Source: Paramecium octaurelia (lineage: Eukaryota; Ciliophora; Oligohymenophorea; Peniculida; Parameciidae). Taken from it: DNA of 64,000 nt. The notes below the pieces were generated by a model. It had not been told where the DNA came from, did no database searches, and saw only the letters and a list, made by a program, of their open reading frames with translations. The stretch covers positions 451,680-515,679 of the forward strand of contig CAJJDP010000025.1 of the NCBI GenBank assembly GCA_905182995.1, given 5' to 3'. A program made the translations under genes and the position numbers. Shown piece by piece: positions 1 to 11,566 of this stretch. Position 1 is the first letter of the stretch; each line of letters opens with the position of its first letter.

Positions 1-950
1 GGCTTTTTTGAGTTTATCTAATTGAGTTTATTATTAATTCCATCCAAAGTTTATTCTATCTGGTTCTTCATAAGTTCCCATTATTCTATCCCAAACTGAT
101 GTGAATTTACCAATATTTTTCATCCCACCTGGTCCAGGTTCATGATGAATTGTATGGTGAGTACTATATAATAAAAATTTGAATGGTAAAGCTGGAACAT
201 TATCATGAATTGAAATAGCCTTGATTTTAATAATATTTAAATTTACCCAAGAGGTTGTACATAAACCAAAGAAAAGGAACAAATTCATGTGAATTGGGAA
301 GATAAAACATGAGGTGAACATAGGAACTGCTTAAGCAAATGCATCTAATGGATGAAATGCGAATCCGCTGAATGGGGTTATATCTTTTGAAAAATGATGG
401 ATTCTGTGCAATTTAATGTATAAATAAGGATATGTATGTAGCCATCTATGGACCCAATATCTAATAATTATGATAATTTAATACGTCAATGTTTCGTCAT
501 ACATAATATGTAAAATTATACTTATAGGAATATACCAATATCCATAATCACTAATATTATAATACATTAAACTGAATCTTGGTTAAGCAACTCTTATTAT
601 GGAGACTAGGAAGGTCTCAAAAAACATGTTAATCAATGACCATTTGATATCATAGTAGATATAGAATTTGGCATTTAATTTTGGTAAATAAAGTTGTTTA
701 TTCTTTTTGAAAAAGTAATAATAAGATGAGCACGATAGAGTGAAGTATAAGGCCAATGCAAATAAAAATGTTTAGCACACTGTTGAGATATATTCACCAA
801 CAATTCCATCCATTCCAAATCTAATAAAATTGCCGGCATAAGATGGATGATTGACATATTCTTCAAGTTTTACGCTACGATCTATCTTTATGAACCCCAA
901 TAACTCAGCTTATATTATTTAATCATATACATACCTAAATACCAAATCAT
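1..950 (-). CDS. Sterol desaturase / fatty acid hydroxylase family protein (3' end outside window)
   Basis: Integral membrane di-iron enzyme of the sterol desaturase / fatty acid hydroxylase superfamily, probably acting on sterols or lipids in the ER. The three histidine boxes are visible in order: HRWLH, then LHRIHHFS (HxxHH), then THHTIHHEPG (HxxHH), set between hydrophobic stretches. The order and spacing resemble lathosterol oxidase (ERG3/SC5D). The start is the ATG at 948-950, followed after five codons by a 26-nt intron whose removal restores the frame. After the conserved FGWN segment the frame continues through several TAA (Gln) codons to base 1 without a TGA, so the C-terminus lies beyond the window. 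The exact substrate cannot be told from sequence; a C4-methyl oxidase or fatty acid hydroxylase is possible. Confidence 0.8.
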
Positions 951-1121
951 CTTTTAATATTGATTTTTAATTTATATTGATAAATTATTTGTATGAAGTA
1001 GTATTAATATGTCTGTTGATTAATTAGCAAAATTTAACTTTTTATATTAATAATTTCAGTTTTATTAAGTAGTTATCCATAATAAATACATTCGTTATTT
1101 TAGAAAAAACAATAAAAATAA

Positions 1122-2255
1122 ATGTCAATAATAATACTTCTTTTATCCTTACTTTAATTATCTTAATAGATTTCATTCATAGGATAGACTGCTACGGGTA
1201 ATAGCAAATTAATATTAAATTAGAACGATATTTTCCGAAAATCATGAATTGGATAAAGAAATAGGACTAAAGAATTGATCAAAGAATTGCTTTTGAGTCT
1301 ATACAGTTGATGTTTAAATTTGTGGAAGAAGAACTTACTTATGATACTGAAAACAACGAATTCCTGGAATTATTTTAGTAATAAGTAATCATCATCTTGC
1401 TATTTTTTAGATTTTTAATCTAAGTTAATCTAAAGCAGATTCCGAGCTTTAAAGTTATCAAGCAACGATTAAATTTTTGAATGAGGATCTTAAAAGCGAA
1501 GTCTCTTTCTTCAAAAATATGATTAAGGACAAAGAGAAGATGCTGGAATAAGATATTAAGGAAATTGAAAAATTAAAAAAATAAACAAAAGACAAGAGCA
1601 AAATAGAACAAAAGCTCAAAGATATCAGTTATCTTATTAAAGAGATAGATAGAAACTTGGAAATTGGAACTGCTGAAAAATTATATGGATTATTAGAAAT
1701 CATAGAATCAAAGGCAGTTATTGGATTATTTCAATATTAGAATGAATACTAAGAAATTTAGTAGTACCTAAGAAATGTAGATTTACTCTTCAAATCAAGA
1801 AATTTCTAGTAAGATAAAGTAAATTTATGATAATTTATTTTAGTTTGAAATTGTCAATTTAATATCTATGGTGAAAAATGTCCTTTTAGATTTACATTTA
1901 AACATTATAATTAAATTGTAAGAGGAATAACTAGATGAGTATGAAGCAATGTCCTTTTTTGAAAATAGTAAAGTCACTCATCAGATAGCAAGAGATTACT
2001 TTTAGAATGAATTGCATTCGTTTTTAGGTACATTTAATTTTAGATTCAATAGAAACCTTGATAACTAAATGGGAAAATCTTTTGTTGATTTAAGATAATA
2101 CAAAAGAAAATTCAGAAATCTTTAAAAATCTGATTTAGTAACTTAATAAATAAAATACTAAAATGATTGAAACTAACAATCACAGTACACAATTAATTAA
2201 TTTCTCAATTAAACATCTAGAATAAGACTTTTTGCAATAAATAAAAAGACAATGA
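1122..2255 (+). CDS. Secreted coiled-coil protein, possibly trichocyst-matrix-like
   Basis: A 343-residue protein from five exons (introns 1198-1223, 1385-1410, 1819-1843, 2028-2052). It opens with a hydrophobic signal-peptide-like segment (MSIIILLLSLLQLSQQIS), so it probably enters the secretory pathway. The rest is charged and helical, with Lys/Glu/Gln heptad-like stretches and no transmembrane segment. Signal peptide plus helical, Gln/Asn-rich body is the general design of Paramecium trichocyst matrix proteins, which crystallise inside secretory granules. I see no diagnostic motif of that family, so the link is inference. Each intron start is GTA (or GTAC) and removal of all four gives one uninterrupted frame to TGA. 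Confidence 0.7.
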
Positions 2256-2345
2256 ATAAATTCAAATGTGATTTAGAGTTATATATATATAATATTGATT
2301 TAAAATAATAAAAAAAATTCCATGTACATAACCCATATATTGTTA

Positions 2346-3191
2346 TCAATAAATTTTGAAAATTATGAAGACCAATAGAAATCCTCCAAAAATAAACCAA
2401 ACAGAATTTTTCTTAAACCAGATAGACCATTCCAATTCTGCAGCTTTGTCCTTAAACTGAAATAATATTAGGTGAATAATCTTACTAATTTAGAGTCTTC
2501 TTTCAAAGATTTGGCCTTCTCGTTCATGTCTAAATATAAATGATATGAGATAACCTTGCAATTTCTCATCTCTATCAAATAGCAATTTGACGTTTTCATT
2601 CATTATTTTTTTGAGTTCTGTGATTTCAGTTTTCAATCTTTCCATATTCTTAGTTGATGATTAATCTTGGAATTCTTATTTCTTCTTTTTTATAAACCTT
2701 TCTTTATATAATAAAATATGATTAGATACCAAATTATTAAAAACAATATGAATCGTTGCTTTCAATGGTCTCTAATTTTGATCTATAATTAACATTAGAG
2801 GTTCCATATCTGATTTGTAATTCCTATTAAAGAAAATTGAATTACATCTTAGAACCCTTTTTCAATTTCATCAAGATAGCAGCAAGCTAATTTCAGATTA
2901 AAACTAGAATCATAAAAGACAACATAACAAACCCCCATGGAAGTCTTGTAAACCGCTACAATTATAATTGTATCAGTACCATTTACATTGCTTTATTGGG
3001 AATCCAATTATCGAAACTATACATCTGTTGATAGACTGCCACGTTTCAATACTAATTTTATCTATCTTTTCAATTCCAAGCTTAATTAGACTTTTTCACT
3101 TGATTGTACTTCGCAAAGAAGCAACCCATCATTAGCTCTAGCTTAATTAAGGATTGTATATTGTCATACCTATTATTGTATCAAAAATCAT
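2346..3191 (-). CDS. SEC22: SEC22-like R-SNARE (longin domain, SNARE motif, tail anchor)
   Basis: Vesicle SNARE of ER-Golgi transport. The 237-residue protein has an N-terminal longin domain (IIARANDGLLLCE near the start, GVCYVVFYD, FERFIKKKK), a SNARE motif with the zero-layer arginine in LLFDRDEKLQDMNEKAKSL, and a C-terminal hydrophobic anchor (VWFIFGGFLLVFIIFKIY) ending at TGA. Domain order and length match eukaryotic SEC22. Five introns of 22 to 29 nt interrupt the gene; all follow GT..AG and their removal gives 238 codons exactly. VAMP7 has the same architecture, but the longin sequence, especially the GVCY segment followed by LAxxYL, fits SEC22 better. It is transcribed toward the secreted coiled-coil gene, 90 bp apart. 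Confidence 0.85.
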
Positions 3192-3411
3192 AATGTTTTT
3201 ATTAATTAATTCAATGAATGTTATAAAATATATTCAAATACATACAGTGTCAGATGTTTAATGAGTGATTACATTCAAATACATTTCTATATGAAAATAT
3301 TACTTAAAATATAAAATCTATATTTTCACTACATAACTCACTTAAATTTTAGTAATATAAATAGCCTATTTTAACTAATAAATTGAGTAGGCAATAATAT
3401 ATAATTAACAA

Positions 3412-4821
3412 ATGTATGATAACAAATCGGATAAGCATGGCTTTAAAATGGTAAAATATTTGAAAATACCCTTTAGAATATTGACCATATAAAAGATGAA
3501 AATATATTCTGTTTGATTTGTGATGAATAGGATTATACAGAGCAAAACTAAATAGTATTTTGTGATGGATGCGATGTAACAGTTCATTAGGAGTGTTATC
3601 ACGTTGTCAATTTGGGAGCAAAGTGGTATTGCTAGAAATGTTTGGCATTGAAGGACAACAAAGATTAACAGATCGATTGCTAATTTTGTCCTGAATAATT
3701 CTAAATTCTAGAATTAGTTTAGTTGAATGGACAATAGTAATGGGTATCAATAGATAGTTATAAATTAAGGCTCATTCAATTTGTTTGAGAAGGAACCCAT
3801 TTTTAGTGTAAAACCCTAAAAGCCATAATTTATACTCATGTGATACAGACTTGCAAACAGGTTTGAAATGCCGTTATTGTCAAAAGAGTGATGGTTTTCA
3901 ATTAGAATGTTACTATTCAGGATGTTAAGAGGCATTTCACATAGGGTGTTTGAAGGTTAATGGAGGAATAATGAATAAAAAGGCGATGGAATGTCTATAC
4001 ACATACATGAAGCCTTATTTGAGAATACAGGATATGAAGTTATTGTTTTGTGTGGAACATGTAGAGGAATTGATGGATAAGTTGAAGAAAGATGAAAAAA
4101 GCCAAATAGAATAGAGTAAAATAGCTTAACATTCATTTTAGAGTTTCTGAAATTGAGAAATGAAAGATTACAATCTTATTACATCTATAATAGGAATGAT
4201 AAATAGATGGATGACAATAAGAATGAGACTAAGGCAGCAAGGAAATAAAAAAATTACGAAGATGAGCTCTTTGAAGAGGTAGTTTAATTGAAATAGTTGA
4301 AATAAGCAAAAATACCAATAAAGGATAAAAAAGTGAAAATGCAATTCAAGGAGTATATGACAAGATAACTAAATGATCAATTGCATAAATTAAGGGATGA
4401 TTTTATGAAGAAAAATCATAATGATCTCAATGCTGATGAGGATACTTATATTTAAATAGATACTTAATTAAGCAAAAAACTATTCGATAAGTTGGTTGAC
4501 ATCAACAACTTAGAGGAATTTGATAAATATTTAGTGAGCTATTTCATTTTTAACAATATGATTCGGAGACCAAATAATCCTGAAATTTATATTCGAGATG
4601 TATTAATATTTTTAATTAATGTATAGGACAATAACAATTGCTAATATTGGAAAAAGGTGCTGGATGAATTGGGAATTAAAAACGGCGAATAATTCTCAAG
4701 GTTTTTGAATGTTCTCAGATTGAAGAAGATGAATATTGTGAGTAGGAATAATGAGAAATTACAATATGAGTAGGATTTACAATAGCAATTCGAGATCTAA
4801 AATAATGAGTTGATTGAATGA
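3412..4821 (+). CDS. PHD plus extended-PHD finger protein (JADE/BRPF/AF10-like reader)
   Basis: Likely histone-binding nuclear protein of 443 residues. The N-terminal part carries a PHD finger (FCLICDEQDY, VFCDGCDVTVHQECYHV, WYCQKCL) directly followed by a zinc knuckle (CQFC) and a second atypical PHD module (CRYCQKSDGFQLECYY, AFHIGCL, LLFCVEH). This PHD-knuckle-ePHD order is the arrangement seen in JADE, BRPF and AF10 proteins, where it reads histone H3. The C-terminal half is charged and helical without a recognised domain; no bromodomain or PWWP is seen. Three 26-nt introns are removed to give 444 codons. Two zinc-finger neighbours of Cys/His are next to TAG-encoded glutamines, which break the gene under the standard code. 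The ribosomal protein gene begins 37 bp downstream on the same strand. Confidence 0.8.
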
Positions 4822-4858
4822 TTAATATTTAAAAATAAAAATATCATTTTTAAAATAA

Positions 4859-5191
4859 ATGGGCAGAACAGGAATTGCAGTTGGTTTGAATAGAGGATTT
4901 ATAACATCCTCTTTAACAAAGAAGCAATTGAGAAGAAGACCATCATAAAGAAAAGGAACATTAGGTAAGAGAGTGCTTTCCGTCAGAAAAGTCATCTAAG
5001 AAGTAGCAGGATTGAGCCCATATGAAAAGAGAATTATTGAATTGTTCAAAACCAATCAACCCAAAGATTTAAAGAAGGCAGGAAAATTGGCAGCTAAGAG
5101 ATTGGGTACAAATAGAAGAGGAAAAAGAAAGATTGAACTTGTCTAAAATCTATACAGAGCCATGAGAAAGTAATAATAAACCAAACATTGA
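4859..5191 (+). CDS. RPL36: 60S ribosomal protein eL36
   Basis: Large-subunit ribosomal protein of 110 residues with no intron. The conserved core is evident: [21 protein letters not shown] is split here only by a TAA-encoded Gln, followed by [28 protein letters not shown] and a basic helical tail ending in AMRKQQQTKH. Length matches eukaryotic eL36 (about 100-110). At least six glutamines are TAA, which makes this short, highly conserved gene a clean proof of the stop-codon reassignment. It converges on the cytidylyltransferase gene with 27 bp between the two stop codons. Confidence 0.97.
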
Positions 5192-5218
5192 TATATTACA
5201 TACATTATACCAATATCA

Positions 5219-5833
5219 TCAATCTTGCTTTCTTTTTCTCCTTTAGCAAAATAGCCAATCATATTTTAATTAAAAGTATTCCCAAAATCCCATACCTAAT
5301 TCCTGTCTACTCATTCCTCTCTCAATATTCCTTTTAAGATATTTGTGTCTGTCCTTCAAGATCTTTCCAATAATATCAGTAGTTGATATCCCTTCAGTTC
5401 TTTTAGTTGCCTATATTCATATATGTATCTTTATCATACCTTGAATTTTCCAAGTTTCTTGCACAAAGCATAAGCATCATCCACATCTGCAGTCTAATAT
5501 GGAATATCATCATGAGCAACATAATCGATCTGATGATCATTTAGGAATTTCTCATCGATTATCCATGGAGCAGGATAGACAACCTCATCAGCCCTTAAAA
5601 ATAATAATTTCCCCTTACCATTTACAGTGTTTTACACTCTCAGTTCTTTAGTATCCATCCATTACCGATTTTCCTTTAAATTTCTCGACATCTTCCTAAG
5701 AACACACTCCAACTATCAAATAAGTGTTTGGAAAAAGCTTCTTGCATTGCTCTAATTAGCGTGCATGTCCATAATGAAACATATCATATACGCCATCTGC
5801 ATAAACACGTACTTATTTTTCCTCTTTATTCAT
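5219..5833 (-). CDS. PCYT1: Choline-phosphate cytidylyltransferase (short, catalytic domain only)
   Basis: Makes CDP-choline from CTP and phosphocholine, the rate-limiting step of phosphatidylcholine synthesis. The 186-residue protein shows the nucleotidyltransferase signatures: [17 protein letters not shown] (HxGH motif), [17 protein letters not shown] and [18 protein letters not shown] and RTEGIST favour the choline over the ethanolamine enzyme. Two introns (25 and 29 nt) are removed to give 187 codons. Animal enzymes have about 150 more residues after the catalytic core, including a long amphipathic helix that senses membrane lipid; here only a short basic tail (CQRRKRKQD) follows, so regulation by membrane binding must differ or be lost. 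The start is 34 bp from the divergent gene at 5868. Confidence 0.92.
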
Positions 5834-5867
5834 TTAAATAAATAAAATATTAAAATAATGTAAATAA

Positions 5868-6653
5868 ATGGCCGTTTGTAATTCGACTTAAAACTAGATG
5901 ATAAAGATTATAAAATAAGTGGCAACATTTTCTTGAAAGAAAACCTATCTACTGATGTTGAGAAAGAAGCAGAAACGATTGCCAATCGAATCGTTGAAAA
6001 AGTCCGATAAAAATCATTAAACAAATCAATCAATAAATCTGTATAAAACAAATACGAATCATAATCAGCCACCAAATTTAGTCAAACTGAACATTTCAAA
6101 TCTAATGAACAATGCAATTCTCGATAAGAAACTCTAAAAAATGACTATAAATAACCATATGTTTCAGAATATCAGACTGAGTATAGATCCTCTTGTAACT
6201 TCAATAATGAAAATCAACAATTAGATATTTGTGAATTAATTACACCTTAAAAACATAAAATACGTCACACTAAATCTCAGCAATCCATTAAAAAAGATTA
6301 ACCAATTAATAAATAGTCTACTATCTAATCAGCAGAAAGCTAAATTATTATCGAAAACAATAGCAATAGCAATACTAAAGATGGAAAACATATTATTTAA
6401 TTGATGTATACTTTTATACTATGATTTTAGAGATAATGCTCATAATCTGATCAGGAAGAACTCTTAAATTTTAAATAAAGTATAACTATAGTCTCCTCTT
6501 AAATCATCGATTAATACTAAATCATCTCTAAGTATCAAATCTTCAATCAATGCATCATCTAATAAAAAGAAAGAAGATATTGTTACTCAACTATTAGGTA
6601 GTCTAAGAAATGCAAAAAAAATTAAAGATGAATACTAAAAAAGATTCTTTTGA
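5868..6653 (+). CDS. Hypothetical basic Ser/Asn/Gln-rich protein
   Basis: No recognised family. The 246-residue product comes from three exons: a 20-nt intron after the fourth codon (MAVY then DKDYKISGN) and a 25-nt intron near residue 190. It has no signal peptide or membrane segment. An N-terminal segment is acidic and helical (VEKEAETIANRIVEKV), the middle is rich in Lys, Ser, Asn and Gln and probably disordered, and the C-terminus is a basic Ser-rich stretch. The frame is supported by intron structure and by balanced composition rather than by homology. It starts 34 bp from the oppositely oriented cytidylyltransferase start, implying a shared short promoter region. Confidence 0.6.
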
Positions 6654-6959
6654 TTACTAATATTTATTATCCATAAAGTAATATATTTTCTAAGTATATT
6701 TATTTTACTAAGTTTACATTGATGAAACTCAATCAAAAATAATATTTTATTTTTAAATAACATACATTCCATTCATTTTACTAAAATTTATTTTCATGTT
6801 TACCATAATTTCTCAATGTTAAGTATAAATATCAAAATAATGATTAATCAAGTATTCTATTTGATAATCTTTTTTTAATTTTTAAATCCTAATTATTATA
6901 TTTTTCAAGAGATTATAAGATTTCTAATATTTTTTATTTGTCATTAATAATTATATTAA
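6654..6959. other. Intergenic, AT-rich
   Basis: About 300 bp of very AT-rich sequence with frequent stops (TGA) in all frames of both strands and no codon pattern. I see no RNA gene or repeat in it. It presumably holds the 3' flank of the upstream gene and the promoter of the small gene at 6960. Confidence 0.5.
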
Positions 6960-7178
6960 ATGTCATAATAAAAATAAACAGTTTTTAATTATAATAATGA
7001 AGAAATGTAACACATTAGTTATATAGTTAGTGGTGGATGTTTAATGTTGATGTACGATTCAGATGATGAAGTTGATAAATTTAATTAAAGTCTTTAGGAA
7101 AGCCAGATCCAATTATAAAAAACAACTACCAAAATGCAGCAAATTTAACTACAGAATAATCACAATATAAAAAAATGA
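6960..7178 (+). CDS. Small hypothetical protein (72 aa)
   Basis: An ATG-to-TGA frame of 73 codons without intron: a short Gln-rich start, a hydrophobic segment around ISYIVSGGCLMLMY, then acidic and Gln-rich sequence ending in helical Gln-rich residues. Nine of its glutamines are TAA or TAG. No family is recognised. It lies 31 bp upstream of the next gene on the same strand and could instead be a 5' exon of it, but I found no splice pair that joins the two frames. Confidence 0.35.
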
Positions 7179-7209
7179 TAATATATTAAAAATTCAATCT
7201 ATATAAATA

Positions 7210-7609
7210 ATGTATCAAAGAACCATTTTGGAGGACAATGAAAATATTTAAGAAGATTGTAAACCTAAGAGATATGCAGCCAGTCTGGAAGGGTAGAATT
7301 TTAAGAAAAAGCAAACTAATAAAGCCAGTTTTCAAGAGTGGGCTGGATTAATTGGTATCATCGTTGTCACATATCTCTTAATTATAATTGTGTGGGCCTT
7401 ATGTATTTAATGTGTAATTATGCAAATTAGGTTTCATAGGTATTGATAAGAATTTTAAAGTCACTGTTGGCATCTTTATGGTTTTATTTGTATTATTTGT
7501 GATTGGAATTTTGATATATTGGTATTATGGTTTGAAAAGTCGGGAAGAATTAATTCGATCAATGATGCTAAGCAAATGGTAGGATAGTTCTTATGAAATT
7601 AATAATTGA
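7210..7609 (+). CDS. Small two-pass membrane protein
   Basis: A 123-residue protein with a charged N-terminus (about 45 residues) and two hydrophobic segments: LIGIIVVTYLLIIIVWALC near residues 48-66 and VTVGIFMVLFVLFVIGILIYW near 75-95, then a short charged tail. A 28-nt intron separates the two membrane segments; without its removal the frame ends at an early TGA. Two closely spaced helices with both ends charged suggest a hairpin with both termini on the same side. No family is recognised. Confidence 0.6.
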
Positions 7610-8442
7610 TTTAATTACGATTCAATAATCGTCATGATGTATATGTACTATTATGTGGTTTATTATATTATTTTAAATGTTTCATTATGAAATTATTTTC
7701 TCACTAGTCTAGTTGAAATTATCTCACAGTCTCACAAGAAGAGATTGAAATTCTAAGACAATTCTTTAACTTTTAACTTAACACAAATGTTAATCATTTC
7801 AATTTATTAAGAATAATTTTTATTACAAAAATTCATATCAATTCTAAATTGGTTATGTAAAAGTAATATATACCTGCCATTGTCTTTATTTATAAATTAT
7901 TTAAGATAATGAATGCTTTATTTGGTTAGGTCTTAATATTTTTAGAAAAATTACTATATATAATAATAATTAAAATCGTCAAGTAATTTGTGAATAATTT
8001 TTCATTGTTATACCGAGAATCAACATCCATAAATTATTCTTATGATGAACTACATTCTTTAAGATATTACTTTGGAATCTGCATGGATTTATAAAATTAA
8101 AGTATTGTAATTATGAAGTATAATAAAAAAATCAATAGATAAATTTAGATTTTTACAAAATTATGAATTGATGAACAAAATATTTTACCATGCAATAATA
8201 AATGATATCTTATTTTTTGCAATAGAAAATCACCATAAGATTCAATAATTTTAGTTGATAATGATGTTAAGTTGATTTTGATGAAATTATTTTAAATTGA
8301 TGACATCAACGGTGATCTATGTTATTTAATTAATGAGTCAACTCCAGATGTTTAGATATGATCATAGGTTTATTTGTTTAATGCATTATTACAAGATGTA
8401 TAGTATGTTTGATAGAATTGATATTATATATTTATTTAAAGT
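7610..8442. other. Long intergenic stretch, possible eroded gene
   Basis: About 830 bp with no convincing gene. Most is low-complexity AT. A short open stretch at about 8200-8360 on the plus strand (for example ILVDNDVKLILM and a following ININGDL-like acidic run) looks slightly protein-like but has no start codon, splice pair or family, and ends in TGA at about 8360. It could be an eroded gene or a chance frame. This is unusually long for a genome where neighbours are often 30-100 bp apart. Confidence 0.3.
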
Positions 8443-10166
8443 ATGAGCGCAAAAGTTGTTGAAAATTATTCCCTTCTTGAAGTTATAGGTTCAGGTCAAT
8501 ATGGTAAGGTGTATAAGGCAGTGAACATAAAAAATAATAGTTTAGTAGCAGTGAAAGTAGTCAAGATAGAAAAATTTAAAGAGGTGCCAAAATTGGAGGA
8601 ATTCACAATGAATGAAATCCAAACCTTGGCCAGAATTAACAATCCATATGTTGTCAAATTTATAGAAATGCTCAAGAGTTCTCGAAATTACTATTTTGTT
8701 TACGAGTACTGTAACGGTCAAACCCTTGAGGCTGTGATTTAAGAGCAAGGGTATAAATATATGTATAATAAGGGTTCAAACTGAAAAGGAGGCTCTATAT
8801 TACTTTAGATAATTGGTTTAAGCATTCCAATCCTTAATTTAAGACAATATTATGCACAGAGATTTGAAACCAAGCAACATAATGTTACATAATGGACAAG
8901 TTAAATTGGGAGATTTTGGGTTTTGTAAAGCCTTGAATTCTCCTCAGGATTTATCTTCAACTATGGTGGGCTCTCCAATCTATATGGCTCCAGAAATATT
9001 GAAGGGACAGGAATATTCAATCAAGGCTGACATTTGGTCTTTGGGGTGTGTTCTGTATGAATTATTGTATGGAATTTGTCCATTTGAGGAGAAAACTATG
9101 GCCTAATTAATGTTGGCTGTTGAGGAGAGGGAAATTTAATTCTTAGATAATGTTAACGTAGTATCATAAACAACAAAAGATTTGTTATAGAAGATGCTCA
9201 CAAAAGATCCAACCAAAAGAATTAATTGGAAAGAATTGTTTGAGAGGGAACTAACTTATGCAGAGAGTATACTTTGATAAATGATTTAGGAACTAAAAAT
9301 AACGAATAACATGCTAATTAGATACAATAGGAGTTAACCTTGAATTCACAAAGGAATAAGGAATCAAAGGCTTTTAAGTACTTATTGATGGAGAGAAACA
9401 AAATATTTTATCTGTATAAAGTTGTTGAGGAAGTCTTAGAGTTAAGCAAGGAAGAAGTATATAATATTAATAATTATTAATTTTTTTAAGAGAGAAGAAA
9501 GTCGAGAATCTTAGAGTGTATATTGTGGGTACATGATTATGAAATATATCTGTTATTTGATAGAGATGATCAGAATGAACTTGGTTGACAAATTCAATGT
9601 TTCAGCTTTTCCTCATCTTGTCAAGAAATAGGAATTATAAAATGATATTACAAAGACCTTTGAGTATAAAAGTTTTTGCACTCTTATCCAGAAAGAAGTA
9701 GAAACAGCTCGAAAGATGTTTAAACATTTTTAAGATGAAGCAGACAAATTTTATAAGTCATAAAATAATGGATAACACATTTATTAGGGAACTGAGTTTG
9801 CTCATTTTGAAACTGAACTTTAAAGGGAATTGTCATCATCTGAAATTTCAATTACATTTATGAAAAAAATTGTTTTAAAATATTGTGAAGATTTAAAAAG
9901 TCAGTATTTACAGCAGTTTTTAGATAAGAATCCTCAACTGGGTAGCAAGTAATCTTTTACATTATGATTATAGGTAGTTGTTGCATATTGAAAAAACTCT
10001 AGAATCTTTAATTTTAGATGAATTTTTTGAAAATTGCATGGACATTCAATAGATCGATTTGGAACAACAAAATTATTTTTCAATCCTTAATAAATATTCA
10101 AAAGCAGATTTGTTATAAGTAATCACCAATAAGATGGACTACATTAGACATAAATTATATAAATGA
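8443..10166 (+). CDS. Protein kinase, ULK/ATG1-like fold, catalytically complete
   Basis: Serine/threonine kinase of 539 residues. The kinase domain (about residues 8-260) has the glycine loop IGSGQYGKV, the ATP lysine in VAVKVVK, the catalytic loop MHRDLKPSN, the Mg-binding LGDFGF and the activation-segment end GSPIYMAPE followed by DIWSLGCVLYEL. All catalytic residues are present. The remaining 270 residues are helical and charged without a known domain, a layout (N-terminal kinase plus long helical tail) resembling ULK-type kinases; the assignment to that family is by overall resemblance only. Four introns (22, 23, 34 and 25 nt) are removed to give exactly 540 codons. A paralogue with dead catalytic motifs lies 11 kb away at 19622, and a related kinase at 28620. 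Confidence 0.88.
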
Positions 10167-10434
10167 AAAGGAGCTTGTATCTTAATAATAAAATTTATTT
10201 ATTTTGCTATATTATATAAACAAATAAGGCCAATAAGTATATAAAACTGGGATCTCTTTTAAATGAATCAATAAATCTGTTAATTTATTTAAATTCATTT
10301 TACATTCTAAATGAGATATCATTCACCTATAAAAGGAGATTCTATCAACTTTAAGTAGATCAATATTTAGATAGCTAATAACATATTATAGGAACTAAAT
10401 ATTATATAAAGATTGAGATAAATATTATGAGTAA

Positions 10435-10785
10435 TCAAAGCTACGATGTTGAAAGAATGGGGCAGTCTACAATTTTACTAGGTTGTTTTCTTGTGAAGAA
10501 TTTATTTCTTTTTAAGTTAAAATCTTCTTTAGGAGTTGTGAAGTTAGCTGATCTGTACTCATCCTATTTCTTTCTAGGATCAGTACAGAATTTTAAATCG
10601 ATTTTCCTCAGATAATCTATAATGCCCTGAATCTTTGGATTGGGCTTATGATAAATTTCTAATTCTAAAGAGTCTAAACTTGAATTTAATTCTTCTGACA
10701 TATTATTAAAAATATTAATTTTCGATATTTCACTTAATTTCAATTGACAAAAATTAGAATATAATACATTATTAAATTTTTGCAT
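10435..10785 (-). CDS. Small hypothetical protein (116 aa)
   Basis: Unrecognised. The frame runs 117 codons from ATG at 10785 to TGA at 10435 with TAG read as Gln; a second in-frame ATG at 10701 (MSEELNSSLDSLELEI) may be the real start because the residues upstream of it are less balanced. The middle shows HKPNPKIQGIIDYLRKIDLKFC and the C-terminus is basic with FTTPKEDFNLKRNKFF. No signal peptide or membrane segment. The opposite-strand frame across 10427-10615 is a shadow. Confidence 0.5.
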
Positions 10786-11082
10786 TAATCATAAACTGAA
10801 TTCGCAAGAATTAAATAATATGCATGTTAAATTTATTAGACATAAACAACTTTAACCTTTTATGAAATTTACTACGCTTTTTTATGCATTTAGAGATTGT
10901 AATTTTGCCAACTTTTCAAATCTAAAACAAAATAAATCATAATAATTAATGTATATTTTCAATACTAAAAGTTTGCAATTCTCTTTAAATTCAAAAATAG
11001 CAGATAAGACAATAAAATTGAATTGATTTAAATAATTTATGATTTTATAATATATAAAATTAATATTATAATTAAAATTATT

Positions 11083-11451
11083 ATGTCAGAGAAATTGCCA
11101 AAGTTGAGCCAGAAAAAAGCTAGGTCTTAATCATTATATGAAAATCAAGTTGCCACTAAAAAACTAAAGGAATCATTGTACAATTTATAAACAAGTCGTT
11201 ATGGTTAGAAGCCTTAAAAAAACCCTGTTATAGAATCGATTGTTAAGGAAGCTGACTTAGTTCTGACAAATTAGCATTTGAAAGAGAACTTATTTAAACT
11301 AAAGGATCTAGGGTTGTTAAGGAATTGTTAGCCCAGAATTTAGACCTAGTCAGGGTTGAAGAAGAAAGATTTTATATTAAATGATTATCATAATAAAAGC
11401 ACAATAAATGGATATTCAAGGAATTATGGTGGATTGTTTTATAATAGATGA
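11083..11451 (+). CDS. Small basic hypothetical protein (122 aa)
   Basis: Unrecognised intronless gene of 123 codons. The product is basic (many Lys, Gln, Asn), with a helical centre (VIESIVKEADLVLTNQHLKE) and a C-terminal Tyr/Asn-rich stretch ending NYGGLFYNR. No signal peptide or membrane helix. It sits alone between AT-rich spacers and is on the same strand as the ankyrin gene that follows after 115 bp. Support is a complete ATG-to-TGA frame with protein-like composition. Confidence 0.55.
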
Positions 11452-11566
11452 TGGCAATTTACTAAATATTTTATATCTGTTATTTTAAAATTATATGTGT
11501 TTCTTCGTTGTCATTCATTTTACGTATTAAAATTTAATAATTTGCAAAATTACAATATATATATAA

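Noticed and set aside
10427-10615. Plus-strand open frame of 62 codons
   Set aside because: Antisense to the better-composed minus-strand gene at 10435-10785; hydrophobic, low-complexity product.
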